A stretch of 64,000 bases of DNA from Diphasiastrum complanatum. Taxonomy: Eukaryota > Streptophyta > Lycopodiopsida > Lycopodiales > Lycopodiaceae. A program made the position numbers and the translations under genes. Where the stretch lies: assembly GCA_029204225.1 (NCBI GenBank), contig CM055092.1:14806059-14870058 (forward strand). Reading direction: 5' to 3'. Below, in pieces: positions 10,515 through 22,077 of this stretch (position 1 is its first letter; each line of letters begins with the position of its first letter). The notes under the pieces are model-generated. The model saw nothing but the letters and a program-made list of their open reading frames with translations. It did not search any database and was not told where the DNA came from.

Positions 10515-12185
10515 GGTGACAGATGGTGTGTATGTATATGTGTGTGTATGTCTATGTATAAGTTTATGTATATATGTATGTTATATGTGTATGTGTAAGT
10601 GTATGTGTATGTGTGTTTGTACCTAACAAATCTAAACAAAACTGAACATAATCGCCACAATACAACACACACGAATCTTAAAGTCGATCAAATTCGTATA
10701 GTGTCATGTCATCATAGTCAAAAGACAACCACATTTTCTCAGAGATGATGCCATCAAATACGTCTTTAAGATTTTTCAATAGCATTCTAGAACCAAGATA
10801 AACACTCAAGATATGATAATAGTTTTTCCCAGCCAAATTCTGAACTAGTTCATAATACTAGCCAAACTTTACCCCAGTCTAGCAGTGACATAACTGTCTG
10901 AGAAACATTTCTCAAGTCATACAACCATAATGTAGGAGGCTATATGGTTAAAAAATTACATATTTGAAACTTGTCAATGAAATTACCTTGTCCAATACAC
11001 ACAATAGTGTAGTAAGGGACACGATAATGAAAGACAAAGTACAAACCCATGTAAGATAGTAATGTCAATAGTAACTTTGAAACACTGAAAACCCAGTATT
11101 ATTGGTGAAATGTTACAAGACAAATCTAGCCAAGTATGGTTGGATTTTTGAGGGGAATCCTCTCCAACACATGAGCGGTGTGTGTGTTTTTGAACCTAAC
11201 AAGTCTAAACAAAACTGCACATTATCACCACAATACCAAACATACGAATATTAAAGTAAAATAGAGTCATCATAGTCAAACATATTATATTGACCAAACC
11301 TAACAACCAACGAAAGCTCTGAGTTGAGGAGAATATGCTCACCTACATCCATCCACAACAACAACTGTGTTAGAATAGGGACATTATTGTGGGAACTATA
11401 GGTGTCTACACATACTCTCAGTTGTTATCCATGTCGCAACAAGTAGTCATTGCCAAGTTAGGTGACTCTAATTTTGTCCATATCATGAGTAACAAGTCGG
11501 ACATTGTTTCAACTTTACTCAAAAGTTACAAAATTATAAGGTTAACAGTGTATAATCAGTGCTTGAAAGTCAACAATTACAAAAGTATGACTAAACTAGA
11601 CAATTACATCTAGATTAGTTTTATAGTAAAGTTCAAAACTATCTGCCATTACCCTTTTCAAAATGCTTATCGGAACACCATCTCTTTTTTTCTATTAGAA
11701 AAATGCTTATTGCACTGTCAATTTCAAATTGTCAGAGCATTACCATCCACAAATAAGTATATATAGACTTTAACAGACAGGTCTAATCCAAGTCATATAA
11801 CTAAACCCATTATACCATTTATATCAAAAATAGTTGAAGTGTAACAAAAGGTTTAAACAAAAAGCAGTACACTTCAAAGGAGACCTCGTTAATGAAAGTT
11901 AAGCATCAACGAGTAGTAAATTCATGATCATTTCATGGCACTTCAACTCTTCATACCCATTAATAGCAACAACCATATTGAGGGGATTAGAAGACTGCTC
12001 ACACGAATTTTTTCATTGTTAACATTTAGAGTATTGTACAAAGTCTGATAAAAAAAACTCAAGACAATTCGTTCATTGTGATCATAGTGACCAAAACAAA
12101 CAAGTAAATCATGAGAATATTTCTTAATTAGATGTGTGTGTGTGTGTGTGTGTGTTATATCCCGCCAACCGTCCCACAGAACAAG
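10515..12185. repeat. Diverged unclassified interspersed repeats, no gene
   Basis: A segment near 10624-10740 (aacaaatctaaacaaaactg, catcatagtcaaa) recurs at 11195-11290. The segment 10735-10870 (ttctcagagatgatg..., aataggcattctagaaccaagataaac) recurs in altered form at 12370-12490. These belong to one repeat family I cannot classify. No protein-like frame is present apart from short chance ORFs. Confidence 0.45.
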
Positions 12186-12229
12186 ATAACCACACTAGAT
12201 GATGCAACAGGTATACCTAGTGTGGTTAT
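12186..12229. repeat. 13-bp perfect hairpin with a second overlapping stem
   Basis: ATAACCACACTAG (12186-12198) pairs with CTAGTGTGGTTAT (12217-12229). A second, offset palindromic pairing joins GCAACAGGTATACC (12204-12217) with GGTTATACCTGCTGC (about 12224-12238). The two stems exclude each other. Confidence 0.7.
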
Positions 12230-12629
12230 ACCTGCTGCATACCTGAAATCACATAGGATGCTGAAATAAGAACCAAGTGAAGACAATCATCCCAGGGAAT
12301 AAGTTTCAAATATGTCTCCCTATGGAAGATTTTTTCGATGACAAGTATTCCCATTCAGGAATGTCAACAGATACTTACATTTTCTCAAGACCATAATGTC
12401 AAATATATCTTGAGATTTCTAAACAGCATCCTAGAATTGAGATAAACAATCAGAATACGAAAATAGTTTATCCAAGCCTACTTTCGAACTAGTCCGCAAA
12501 GCATGTCACTTACATGTGAGTGTAACATTAATGTATGAAGAAACAAAATTTAGCAATGTGGGATGTATATATTCATGGATATTGAAATTAAAATTGATAA
12601 TCTACACACACACATGCATGCACGCACAT

Positions 12630-12721
<92 letters not shown>
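12630..12721. repeat. (CA)n microsatellite
   Basis: About 90 bases of CA dinucleotides. Confidence 0.97.
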
Positions 12722-12724
<3 letters not shown>

Positions 12725-14330
12725 TACATTATATACTGTGACATTTAAACTAATATTGATTTGTATGTGTCATAGTTACAACAAAAAAAAGGAGCCGCCA
12801 ATGATCGTGGATGACTATAAAAGCATTGGAACTGCTAGAACATTTTATAAAAACTTTATATTTTCTATGTTGATAGAGATGATGCTCACTTATGAGCAAG
12901 TTGATTTTAAACTTTTTTAGTTTGTGGAACTTTAAGTGACATTCGGAAGACAACACTATGAGGAGCTTTAAGTTCTCGTAGTAAGACAGCCGTATTGAGC
13001 TTTACTTAATTTGATTTAAGTTAAACACTTTGACGAATGTTTAGTTTAACTCTAAATTGAACTGTTAATGATTTTCTGATTGCAGCTCTTGGTTGAGCTC
13101 CCGAAATAAAACCTTCTTATTGAATTGTACTTGACTTACATTAAGTTAGTTACTTTTAACGAGCTCGTAGTTCTTTCTTTTGTGTAGTTCATGTTACTAT
13201 GGGATTTTTTTTGGATTGCTAATTATGATTTTGTGTTTTTGGGTTGCTTTTTGCAATTTTGTTACAGTTTCTGGCATTTTGGCTCTCTGGCCTTCGCCTG
13301 TTTTTCCTCTCCTCAACGCTTTAGTACGTAATTTTGACTGATGGATTCTGTGGCTGGAAGCGGCGGTCTGCTACGTTCTTGCTTGGTGCTTTGTACATTT
13401 CTGCTGTTTTTATTAGGGACATGCTTTACTTTTCTCTATTATAGTTCGTTCTTTGCTTTCTTCGCTGTTTTGGGCGTTGTTCTCTGGTGCTGTGGAGCCG
13501 CGTGGAGCGTGAGGTTGCCGGGTTGTTTTTACTCTTCTGCAATGGTGTCTGATAAGGTATTCTCTGCTTCCGTTTCTGTATTTTGTTGTCATGGTGAGTG
13601 TGGGTTGGCTGTTTCTTCATTTGGTTTGGTTGTGGTTCCATGCATTTGTTGTTCCTGTGTACTACTGTTTGTTGTCCTGTTCCTGTGATGTAATGGTTGA
13701 TGTCTTGAGCTGATTGGCGGTAGTGTGGTGGTGATCTTTATGTTCTGTATATTGTGTTTTAGTTTGTGAATGTATGAGATGTCCACTCCTCTTCGGTTGA
13801 CTTCTAGTTTTGTTCATGTCTTTGCTCTTTACTGTGTTACTAAATACCTACTTTTCACTTCACTCTTTTTACTACGTCTTTGGATGAAATCTGCTTTGCT
13901 TTCTTTTGTTCTCTGGAACTGTGTTTTGCTGGGAGCATGCTTCTGTGGGTGTTGTTATTGTTCTTCTTATGTGGCTTATGTTTAGGTGATTTTTTTCCAG
14001 CTGATATTTTAGCTTTCGTTGGTTTTCTTGCTTTGTTGTTTATGCCTATGTATGGCTTGTTGTTTAGTGTTTTTTGTGCACTCCGGTCTTCCTTTTGTCT
14101 GATGTTTTGTCCCTTAGTTCATTTTTTGTTCTGTTCCTCTTGTGTTTCTACATTTGTGGTTGCATTGATTTTCTTCTTCTTTTTGTGGTGAGTTTTGAGT
14201 GATAAGTTTTTGACTTTTTTAGTTTTTATTTTTATTTTTTTCTGTTTGGTGCATTGTTAATTGGTTTTTTATCTCTTTGGTTATGTTTAGTTTGTTATCC
14301 ATTTGGTTATCCTTTTTAGAGTATATGTGT
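12722..14330. other. T/G-rich stretch without a recognisable gene
   Basis: From about 13150 the plus strand is strongly T+G-rich. The open frames at 13341-13688 (115 codons) and 13880-14191 (103 codons) encode runs of Leu, Phe, Val and Cys, as any T/G-rich DNA would. There are no family motifs, and splice or promoter signals do not organise them. I treat them as composition artefacts. Confidence 0.5.
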
Positions 14331-14375
14331 ATATATGTATGTACATGTGTATGTGTATGTGTATGTATATATGTG

Positions 14376-14469
<94 letters not shown>

Positions 14470-15024
14470 TGTGCGCATATGTATATGCATGTGTATGTGT
14501 TTGTGTACATCTATATATGTGTATGTAAATATGTATGTGTATGTTGATATGTGTATGTGTATGGGTGTTAACATGTAGGTGTGTGTATGTATGTGCATGT
14601 GCATGTGTGTGTATGTGTATGTATATGTGTATGTGTTCATGTACATATATGTATGTGTATATGTACATGTATGTGTATGTGTATGTATATGTATGTGTGT
14701 GTATATGTGCATGTATGTGTATATGTATATGTATGTGTATGTGTATGTATGTATATGTGTATGTGTGCATGTGCATGTGCATGGGCATGTATGTATATGT
14801 GTATGTGTATGTGCATTGTATGTTTGTACATGTGTATGTGTATGCATGTGTATATATATATGTATATGTGTGTATCTATATGTATGTCTATGTGTGTATA
14901 TGTATGTGTATGTACATGTATGTGCTTATGATATGTGTATGTGTATGTGTGTGTATGTGTATGTATATGTGTGTGTATGTGTATGTTCATGTGTGTAATT
15001 TTACATATATGGGTGCATGTATAT

Positions 15025-15108
<84 letters not shown>

Positions 15109-15752
15109 CTGTATGTATATGTGTATGTATGTGTTGTGTATGTATATCTGTGTATATATACATATAAATAAGTATACATGTGTGTATGTGTATGTGTATG
15201 TTTACACGTATGTGTATGCATATGTATATGCACATGTGTATGAGTTTGTGTACATTTGTATATGTATTTGTGTGTATGCATATGTGTACATATATGTATA
15301 TGTTTGTATGTGTATGTGTATGTTAATGTATGTATATGTGTATGTGTTCGTATGTATATGTATAAGTGTATATGTATGTGTATGTTAATATGTGTATGTG
15401 TATGGGTGTTTATGTGTAGGCATGTGTATAGGTGTCTGTATGTATGTATGTATGTGCATGTGCATGTGCATGTACATGTGTGTGTGTGTATATGTGTATG
15501 TGTACATGTACGTATATGTATGTGTATATGTGTATTGTATTTGTATGTATGTCTAGGTGTATGTATATGTATGTGTGTATATGTGCATGTATGTGTATAT
15601 GTATATGTATATGTATATGTATGTGTATGTGTATGTGTATATGTATGTGCAGGTGTATGTGTATGTGTATGTGTATGTTTGTGCATGTGCATGTGTATGT
15701 ATGTATATGTGTATGTGTATGTGCATTGTATGTTTGTACATGTGTATGTGCT
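14330..15752. repeat. 1.4-kb TG / TGTATG-type satellite
   Basis: Almost all of this stretch is variants of TGTATG, TATG and GCATG, with two pure (GT)n tracts (about 14378-14465 and 15029-15106). A 50-60 bp phrase (atgtgtatgtgtatgtgcat, then tgtatgtttgtacatgtgta) appears near 14795 and again near 15705, so larger duplications lie inside. It stops abruptly at a copia reverse-transcriptase fragment. Long ORFs here are repeat artefacts on both strands. Confidence 0.95.
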
Positions 15753-16560
15753 TGCTATTCAAAAGTCTATATGGACTCAAGCAAGCACCAAGATCATGGT
15801 ATGCTAGACTCAACTCTTTTCTTATCTCACTAGGATTTATCCTAAGTGACTATGATCCTTCCATGTACCTAAAGTTTGTTGCTAGTGATACTGTCATTCT
15901 TCTCATCTATGTAGATGACATTATTCTTTGTGGAAGTTGCATCAAATTAGTTGAATAAACTAAAATAGCACTTGGAGGAGAGTTTAAAATGCAAGATCTT
16001 GGAGAGATCCACTATATCTTAGGCCTAGAGATTGACTTTCATGATGATTATGCTTATCTTCATCTCATGATTATGGTTTGCTTTATAAAAGTGAATATCT
16101 ATCCATTATTGGCTACTCGGATTCGGATTTTTCTAGTGACAAGGTGGATTAAAAAATCCACAAGTGCAGATACTTTATCTCTTGGAGGAAATCTCATATC
16201 TTGGCTCTCCAAAAAGCAAGATACTATCTCTCTTTCTTCATGTGAGGCCGAGCATAAGGCACTAACTTCAACAACAATAGAAGTGCTTTGGATCAAGAGG
16301 ATTTTATTAGAGCTAAAGTGCATCAAGGAGGATGATCTACCATTGATCTATTGTGACAACATCTCGGCCCAAGCCCTTGCCAACATCCGATTTGTCATGC
16401 AAGGAGCAAGCACATCGAAGTTGCATATCACTTTGTGAGAGAAAAGCTTATTGGAGGAGAGATCCATTTGGAGCATATTGATTCATCATCTTCATGTATT
16501 GTCGACCTATTTACCAAGCCACTACTCAAGAGTATAGATCTAATCTTGGATTGATTCCAA
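15752..16560 (+). pseudogene. Truncated Ty1/copia RT-RNase H fragment
   Basis: It starts within reverse transcriptase (SLYGLKQAPRSWYARLNSFL), with the active site LLIYVDDIILCG at about 15899-15934. After a stop near 15956 it continues with MQDLGEIHYILGLEI (from 15989). A deletion removes the RT-RNase H connection. RNase H follows (LGGNLISWLSKKQDTISLSS, about 16180-16240, and YCDNISAQALAN). A frameshift near 16390 precedes HFVREKLIGGEIHLEHI and VDLFTKP. It is closely related to the fragments at 24707 and 63775. Confidence 0.85.
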
Positions 16561-16592
16561 GATCCATGTTTTTCTAGAATAGATATCTTTTT

Positions 16593-16909
16593 AGGAGGAG
16601 TGTGAAAAATATAAAAAGTTATATAGGTTGACTTCAGGGGTGTCATAAAGTTTGTTAGTATGCCTTCAGAGTGGATTCATTTGGCTTGGAATAGACAATG
16701 CCAAAATGCATGGTTTGCTTGAGATATCATAAGATTCTCTTAGCTAGCTCCCAATGGTACTTTCCTGCATTGTTAGAAAATTGTGATAAAAATTTGGTCG
16801 AGTGCATACAGTCAGATACATTAGAGCTCCGATCAGATTTTGAAAAGGTATATTACTCATTTCGAATTCTTCATGCTCAGTCCTTGGACAGTCTTCTTTA
16901 AAAAGTTTT
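16593..16909 (+). mobile_element. Polypurine tract and start of a copia 3' LTR
   Basis: AGGAGGAG (16593-16600) is followed by TGTGAAAAATATAAAAAG at 16601, the usual PPT-TG arrangement about 30 bp after a copia pol stop. The LTR end is not identifiable because the next recognisable sequence (about 16910) is a minus-strand copia. Confidence 0.45.
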
Positions 16910-17540
16910 ACTCAAAGTGCCGTAGGAGTTTCCTTTCCTTTGCATTCTAACATTGCATAGTCTGCTAGAATTTTATAGGCTTATTAACTATCATGAGAAA
17001 GTTTTATAGTTCCTGTTATTTTATTCCTAGCGATTTCTATTTCTAGAAATTTCTTAGCCTCACCAAGGTCTGTTATTTCGAACTCTCCTCCTATAAGATC
17101 CTTGGTTTCTTTTATCATCTCTAAGTCATTACCAAACATTAGAGTGTCATCAACAAATATAGCTAAGATTAAGGAACTATCACCTTCAGTCTTAATAAAG
17201 ACATCATTGTCTGAAAAAAGACATCATTGTCTGAAACTAATCTTCTAAAACCAATAGAGATTAAAAATTCAGACATTCTCTTATGCCAAGCTCTTGCGTC
17301 TTGCTTTAACCCATAAATGCACTTCTTCAATTTACAGCAGAGGTCAGAAAATTCTTGGTTGTGGAACCCTTCTGGCTGTCTCATGTAGATTTCTTCATCA
17401 AAAAATCCATGAAGGAATGCATCAATATGATGGACAAATAAGGAATGTGAAATAGCTAAAGCAAATAGGAGGCAAATGGTAGACTGTTTTACCATAGAGG
17501 AGAATGTGTCTATTCTATATTTCTGAGAATACCCCTTGGC
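16910..17540 (-). pseudogene. Minus-strand Ty1/copia reverse transcriptase, 3' part
   Basis: On the minus strand AKGYSQKYRIDTF begins just inside 17540. It continues with HHIDAFLHGFFDEEIYMRQP, CIYGLKQDARAWHKRM and, in another frame, IFVDDTLMFGNDLEMIKE (near 17150) and GEFEITDLGEAK. It ends near 16915 with ILADYAMLECKGKETP. A 12-bp duplication (gacatcattgtctga, 17201 and 17218) is internal. Its missing 5' half is at 20914-22075. The two parts were separated by the LTR element 17541-20913, whose target site lies exactly between the VRLVA and AKGYSQ codons. Confidence 0.85.
17536..17540. repeat. Target-site duplication, left copy (TTGGC)
   Basis: It matches 20914-20918. Removing 17541-20918 rejoins a continuous copia RT frame. 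Confidence 0.85.
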
Positions 17541-18624
17541 TAATGGAATGTGCACATTGAAATTCCAGTAAAATTTTGGTAACAAACTGATAGGAGTCTC
17601 TTGAACGATTCGTGAAACTATTCGCAAAACTGTTCTAATCACAAATAATTTTTACTTGAGAAGAATTTGCGAAAAGGATCAATCAAGCTTTGTAACGAAA
17701 CGAAATGAAACTAGACGAAAGAGAAGAATTCACAAAAAGTAACTTGAATGAGCTCTGAGATTGATTTATGCTGAAAGCCAAGTGATCACGAAGAGAAGTG
17801 AAGCGAAGCGAAACACGAAGCGAAAAGATTTGCAAACAAAATTAGTTCGTGTGGAATTTAGATATCGTTGTTGGTCACTACCGACTATATCATTCCTACA
17901 ATCCTCCAGAATGTCGACAAACACTGCTGATCTACGTTATAGTCTAATATAGCATTCAATATAATCAAACCAATGTGTGGAATTGAATAAATAAGTGAAT
18001 TATACACGAATAGTAGCAGACAAAGATTCATTCAAGATCCTACAATCATTCTGAATAATATGCGCATAACAACTACAATATTATTTATTGGTCTTCTGAT
18101 TTCAAGCATTGTGTGACAGATCCACACAGTGCATTGGCGTGAGAGAAATACAATTCTCTCACGAATAGTGTCTCGTTTACTAGTGGACTTCTGGATCTGT
18201 TGATCCTCTTACAAAATTGTCTCGCTCCTAGGCAGACATGTATTTTGTATATTTTCGTCTTATAGTTTTATGCATCAAAACAGAAAGTATATAGTTTGCA
18301 AATTTTTTCGTGTCGCGTCATGTAACTTCCCTGATCAGAAAGATTAAACATCTATAACTAATCATGGATTACAAGAGTGGTAGATTAGCCACGTTCTAGA
18401 GTACTTTTGCTAATGTCACGATATCTGATCAAGTACTTGTACCCATGGTACTTGGCTGATCTTCTTGGTCCTTTGTGGAACATGAATGATTTTGTGTCAT
18501 GAAACAATTTCGTGTCATGTGTTGCGAAATTGTTCGCGAACATTTTTGTTTTGTGTGTCTTTTCTGTCAAAATCAAGGTGGAAAGCTAGCAAAGCTTTGG
18601 CAATAGAAACATTTTGTTTCTTCA
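17541..18624 (-). repeat. 3' LTR of the gag-only element
   Basis: Read on the minus strand it starts TGAAGAAACAAAATG (from 18624) and ends ...TTCCATTA at 17541. Copy of 19758-20913, with about 70 bp of net deletions. It carries many A/C/G-mixed 'gaaacgaaa' motifs and the phrases ctctcacgaatagtgtctcg and cacacagtgcattggcgtga (about 18130-18180). Confidence 0.85.
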
Positions 18625-18640
18625 GCTCCCTCTCAAAGCA
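18625..18640 (-). other. Polypurine tract
   Basis: The minus strand reads GAGAGGGAGC immediately before the TG of the 3' LTR, as expected for the plus-strand primer of an LTR element. Confidence 0.6.
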
Positions 18641-18779
18641 TGATAGCTGTTCCATGATGGCTTGCTTGATATAGTGTCATTGAATTCATATGGCATAGTC
18701 TCTTGTGCCATAGAGTATCTGGCGAATCATCATAGTCTTATGCACTTGACCTGTAGGTAGGCGTACCCTTTCTTTTGCC

Positions 18780-19643
18780 CATCTTTGAGCTTTTTGGCTC
18801 CTCGACATAGGACGAACTATTATTGTTCTCCTGTCTGCTTAAAGCTGATTTGTTTCTTGGGTTCTGACGGCAGTCCATGGTTGCATGGCCCTTCTTATGA
18901 TAGTGGATACACTCAATTTTTGGATTTAGTTAACACGAATCGACAGTATGTCCTTCGCATTTGCATCTCACGCATGTCTTCTTGTCTTAGGCTTGAATTG
19001 TTTCTTTTCTTTTCCTTGTTGTTGTAAAGAGCTTGGTCAGAAGCATCATTGTGATCAAGGTGCTCTCGAGCCTCGACTTCTTCTTGAATCTTGACAATTG
19101 CCTTTTTTAGTGTCATTGTAGGATCCTTTGCTAGCAGCATTCTGGATGTCTGGAAGGATCTTGGTAAGGCTCTCAACAGATAAGTGAGCTGCTTCTATGA
19201 TGATACTGCATTTTCTGCTCCAAAATTGTGTAGTGAAAGGAATAGATCTTTCATCTTCCTAATAAAGGAAGTGAGGTCTTTTTCATCCCACTGCAGGTTT
19301 GTCAACTGATCTTCAAGCATCATTATCTGACTGTGTGATTTCATCTGAGATCTTGTGAGTAGAGTATCCCGCATCTCTTTTGCTTTAGAGAGTGTAGTCA
19401 GGTCAAGAGTCAGGCTATCTTCAATGGATGATGATAACAAGGTCACTGCCTTGTCATTCTTCTCCCTCCATTCGCGTAGCTCCTTGATGTTGTTGTAGGC
19501 AGCTTCTCGGTGCCATCTACCCAGGGGAATAATACTTTTCCCTTTAGTATTAGCGAGGTCTTAACCTTCCATGCTAGGAAGTTAGATCTTGATGAATCGA
19601 CGACTGTACAGATTTTGGATTGTATGCTGCTTATTGAAGCCAT
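18780..19643 (-). pseudogene. Broken copia-type gag
   Basis: This minus-strand gag reads from Met at 19643 (MASISSIQSK, then NFLAWKVKTSLILKG). It continues in other frames at 19446-19195 (DEKDLTSFIRKMKDLFLSLH) and 19176-18913 (LPRSFQTSRMLLAKDPTMTL). The region from about 18974 to 18932 encodes a complete CX2CX4HX4C zinc knuckle (C-VR-C-KCEG-H-TVDS-C). A weaker second knuckle-like unit with one altered Cys follows. Gag packages element RNA into virus-like particles. Three or more frame breaks show that this copy cannot make the protein. Confidence 0.75.
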
Positions 19644-19743
19644 TGCTCTTGAATTTGTGTTCTCACTTGTTAACGGTTCTTTGTTTGAATGCTTAGCCTC
19701 CTGGATCTGATAGCTTTTCGGCTATGTCAGACTATGATAGGGT

Positions 19744-19756
19744 GGTACTGATACCA
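19744..19756 (-). other. Primer-binding site, tRNA-iMet type
   Basis: The minus strand reads TGGTATCAGTACC one base after the 5' LTR end (19758). It matches the TGGTATCAGAGC primer site of plant copia elements with two changed bases. Confidence 0.75.
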
Positions 19757-19757
19757 T

Positions 19758-20913
19758 TGATGGAAAGTGCAAAATTGAAATTCTAGTAAAATTCTGGTAA
19801 TGAACTGATAGGAGTCTCTCGAACGATTCGTGAAACTGTTCTAATCACAAATAATTTTTACTTGAGAAGAATTCACGAAAAGGATCAATCAAGCTCTGTA
19901 ACGAAACAAAACAAAATGAAACGAAACTAGACGAAAGAGAAGAATTCGCAAAAAGATCAATCAGGCTCTGTAACGAAATGAAACGAAACAAAATGAAACT
20001 AGACAAAATGAAATGAAAGAAAATGAAACTTGAATGAGCTCTGAGATTAATTTATGCTTAAAGCCAAGTGATCGCGGAGCAAAATGAAACAAAGCAACAC
20101 ATGAAGCGAAAACATTCGCGAACAAAATCAGTTCATGTGAAATTCAGATATGATTGCTGGTCATTGCCGACTATATCATTCCTACAATCTTCCAGAATGT
20201 AGATAGACATTGTTGATCTATGTTATAGTTTAATATAGCACTCAATAAAATCAAACCAATGTGCGGAATTGAAGAAACAAGTGAAACAGATACACGAATC
20301 GTAACAGACAAATATTCATTCAAAATCATACAATCATTCAGAATTATATGCGCATAACAACTACAAGATTATCTATTGATCTTCTGATTTTAAGCACTAT
20401 GTGACAGATCCACACAGTGCATTGGCGTGAGAAAAATACAATTCTCTCACGAATAGTGTCTCGCTTACTAGCGGACTTTTGGATTTGCTGATCCTCTTAC
20501 AAAATTGTCTCGCTCATAGGCGGACATGTATTATGTATATTTTCATCTTACAGTTTTATGCATCAAAACATAAATTATATAGTTCACGAACTTTTTGGTG
20601 TCATGTCGTGTAACTTCCCTGATCAGAAATATTAAACATCTATAACTAATCATAAATTACAAGAGTGGTAGATTAGCCACGTTCTAGAGTACTTCTACTG
20701 ATGTCATGATATCTGATCAAATACTTGTACCCCATGGCACTTGACTGATCTTCTTGGTCCTTTGTGGAGCATGAATGATTTTGTGTCACGAAACAATTTT
20801 ATGTCGTGTGTCACAAAATTGTTTGCAAACATTTTTGTTTCGTGTGGCCTTTCTGTCAAAATCAAGGTGGAAAGCTAGCAAAGCCTTGGCAATAGAAACA
20901 TTTTGTTTCTTCA
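19758..20913 (-). repeat. 5' LTR of the gag-only element
   Basis: The minus strand starts TGAAGAAACAAAATG at 20913 and ends ...CTTTCCATCA at 19758 (TG...CA). It is the partner of 17541-18624. Confidence 0.85.
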
Positions 20914-22075
20914 TTGGCTACCAATCTGACCTTGTATCGCTCAGCACTTCCATCCGGTTTCAACTTTAGTTTGTAGACCCATTTGCATTCCACAATTTTT
21001 CTTCCTTCTGGTGGTTGCTCCAGTGTCCACGCTTCATTTTTATGCATTAAGTCAATTTCCTCCTGCATTGCCTTCCTCCATTCTTCTGATTCCTGACTTG
21101 TAATTGCTTCTGAATAAGTTTTCGGTTCTGTTGTTATTAGACATCGGTTCTCATCGTAGCTGTTTGCTATAACTTTCTTGATAGCCTTTTGTCGGATTCT
21201 GATAGAGCGTCTTGGTTCAACTAGATTCTTCGGTTGTTCAGGTTGTACTGGTTGCTACGGGGACTGTGGCTCCTGTCGCTCAATCGCTTGTTGATCTTCT
21301 TGATCACGCGGATCTACAGAAGTCTGCTCTCCCTCTTCAATCTAGTTAGAGATGTAAAGAGTCAGATCAAAGAATTGATAACCAGTCTGGTCCGCATCTT
21401 CCTGGAATGTTTGCTCATCAAACTTGACATCTTTGCTTAATTGCACCTTATTGGTTTCAAGATCATACCACCTGTAGCTAGGCAAATTGATTGCATCTCC
21501 CACGAACATCATGGGTCTTGATTTTTCATCAAGCTTGAATCTCTTTTCCTGAGGCACATGCATGTATTCCCTGCAGCCAAACACTCTGATATGCAATAGG
21601 TTGGGTTTGTCACCAGTCCAGGCTTCATAGGGTGCGGCATCACTTACAACAGTTGTCATGCTCCTATTCTGTAAATAGTCGATTGTTAGTATAGCTTCTA
21701 AACAAAATTTCTTTGACAGCTTCGCCTGCGCATCATACACTTTGCTGCTTCCATCAGGGTCCAATTCTTTCTTTCTGCTACCCTGTTGTGCTATGGTGTC
21801 TAAGGCACGGTATACTATCTTTCAATTCCTTCATGCTGATAGAAGTTCTCAAATTCTATACTAGTGTATTCTCCACCAGTATCAAATCTCAAAACTTTGA
21901 TTTTTTTTTTTCTGTCTGTGTTTTAGCTAGACTTTTGAACTCTCTAGAACCTATAAACACATCAGACTTTTTCTTCAAGTAGACAAATGTCATGCGTGTG
22001 TAATCATCAATAAATGTAACGAAGGATTATGATCAAGATATAGATGGAACCTTCATAGGTCCACATAGAGTTAGA
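20914..22075 (-). pseudogene. Minus-strand Ty1/copia integrase and RT, 5' part
   Basis: Reading down the minus strand from about 22075: LCGPMKVPSIS (integrase GAG-pre/core boundary), then core remnants across 22030-21770. Next is the integrase C-terminal part (21764-21342: SKKFCLEAILTIDYLQNRSM, PYEAWTGDKPNLLHIRVFGC, VPQEKRFKLDEKS). A degenerate proline/glutamine-rich linker follows (21340-21180). The RT start is at 21068-20919 (MQEEIDLMHKNEAWTL, CKWVYKLKLKPDGSAERYK, VRLVA). It breaks exactly at the TSD of the nested gag-only element and resumes at 17540. Several stops and frameshifts. The 5' side is cut by another LTR near 22078. Confidence 0.85.
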
Positions 22076-22077
22076 AA

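Larger units (their letters stand above)
17541..20913 (-). mobile_element. Nested gag-only LTR retrotransposon (TR-GAG-like), minus strand
   Basis: This is a complete 3.37-kb LTR element inserted in a copia RT. The 5-bp target duplication TTGGC flanks it on both sides (17536-17540 and 20914-20918). The two LTRs (17541-18624 and 19758-20913) are obvious copies of each other. The 1.13-kb interior contains only a damaged gag with a zinc knuckle, a primer site and a purine tract. Protease, integrase, RT and RNase H are all absent, and I see no partial remains of them. Elements of this form are known as TR-GAG and depend on other copia elements for movement. Its gag resembles copia gag (UBN2-type). 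The LTRs have diverged by many substitutions and short indels, so the insertion is not recent. Confidence 0.85.

Noticed and set aside
13341-14191. Possible small membrane-protein genes
   Set aside because: Hydrophobicity follows directly from T/G-rich composition. There is no start context, splice structure or similarity that I can recognise.
14219-15833. Many overlapping long ORFs on both strands (up to 351 codons)
   Set aside because: They are translations of TG/CA and TGTATG repeats (alternating Cys-Val, His-Thr, Met-Tyr). Stop-free frames are expected and no motif is present.
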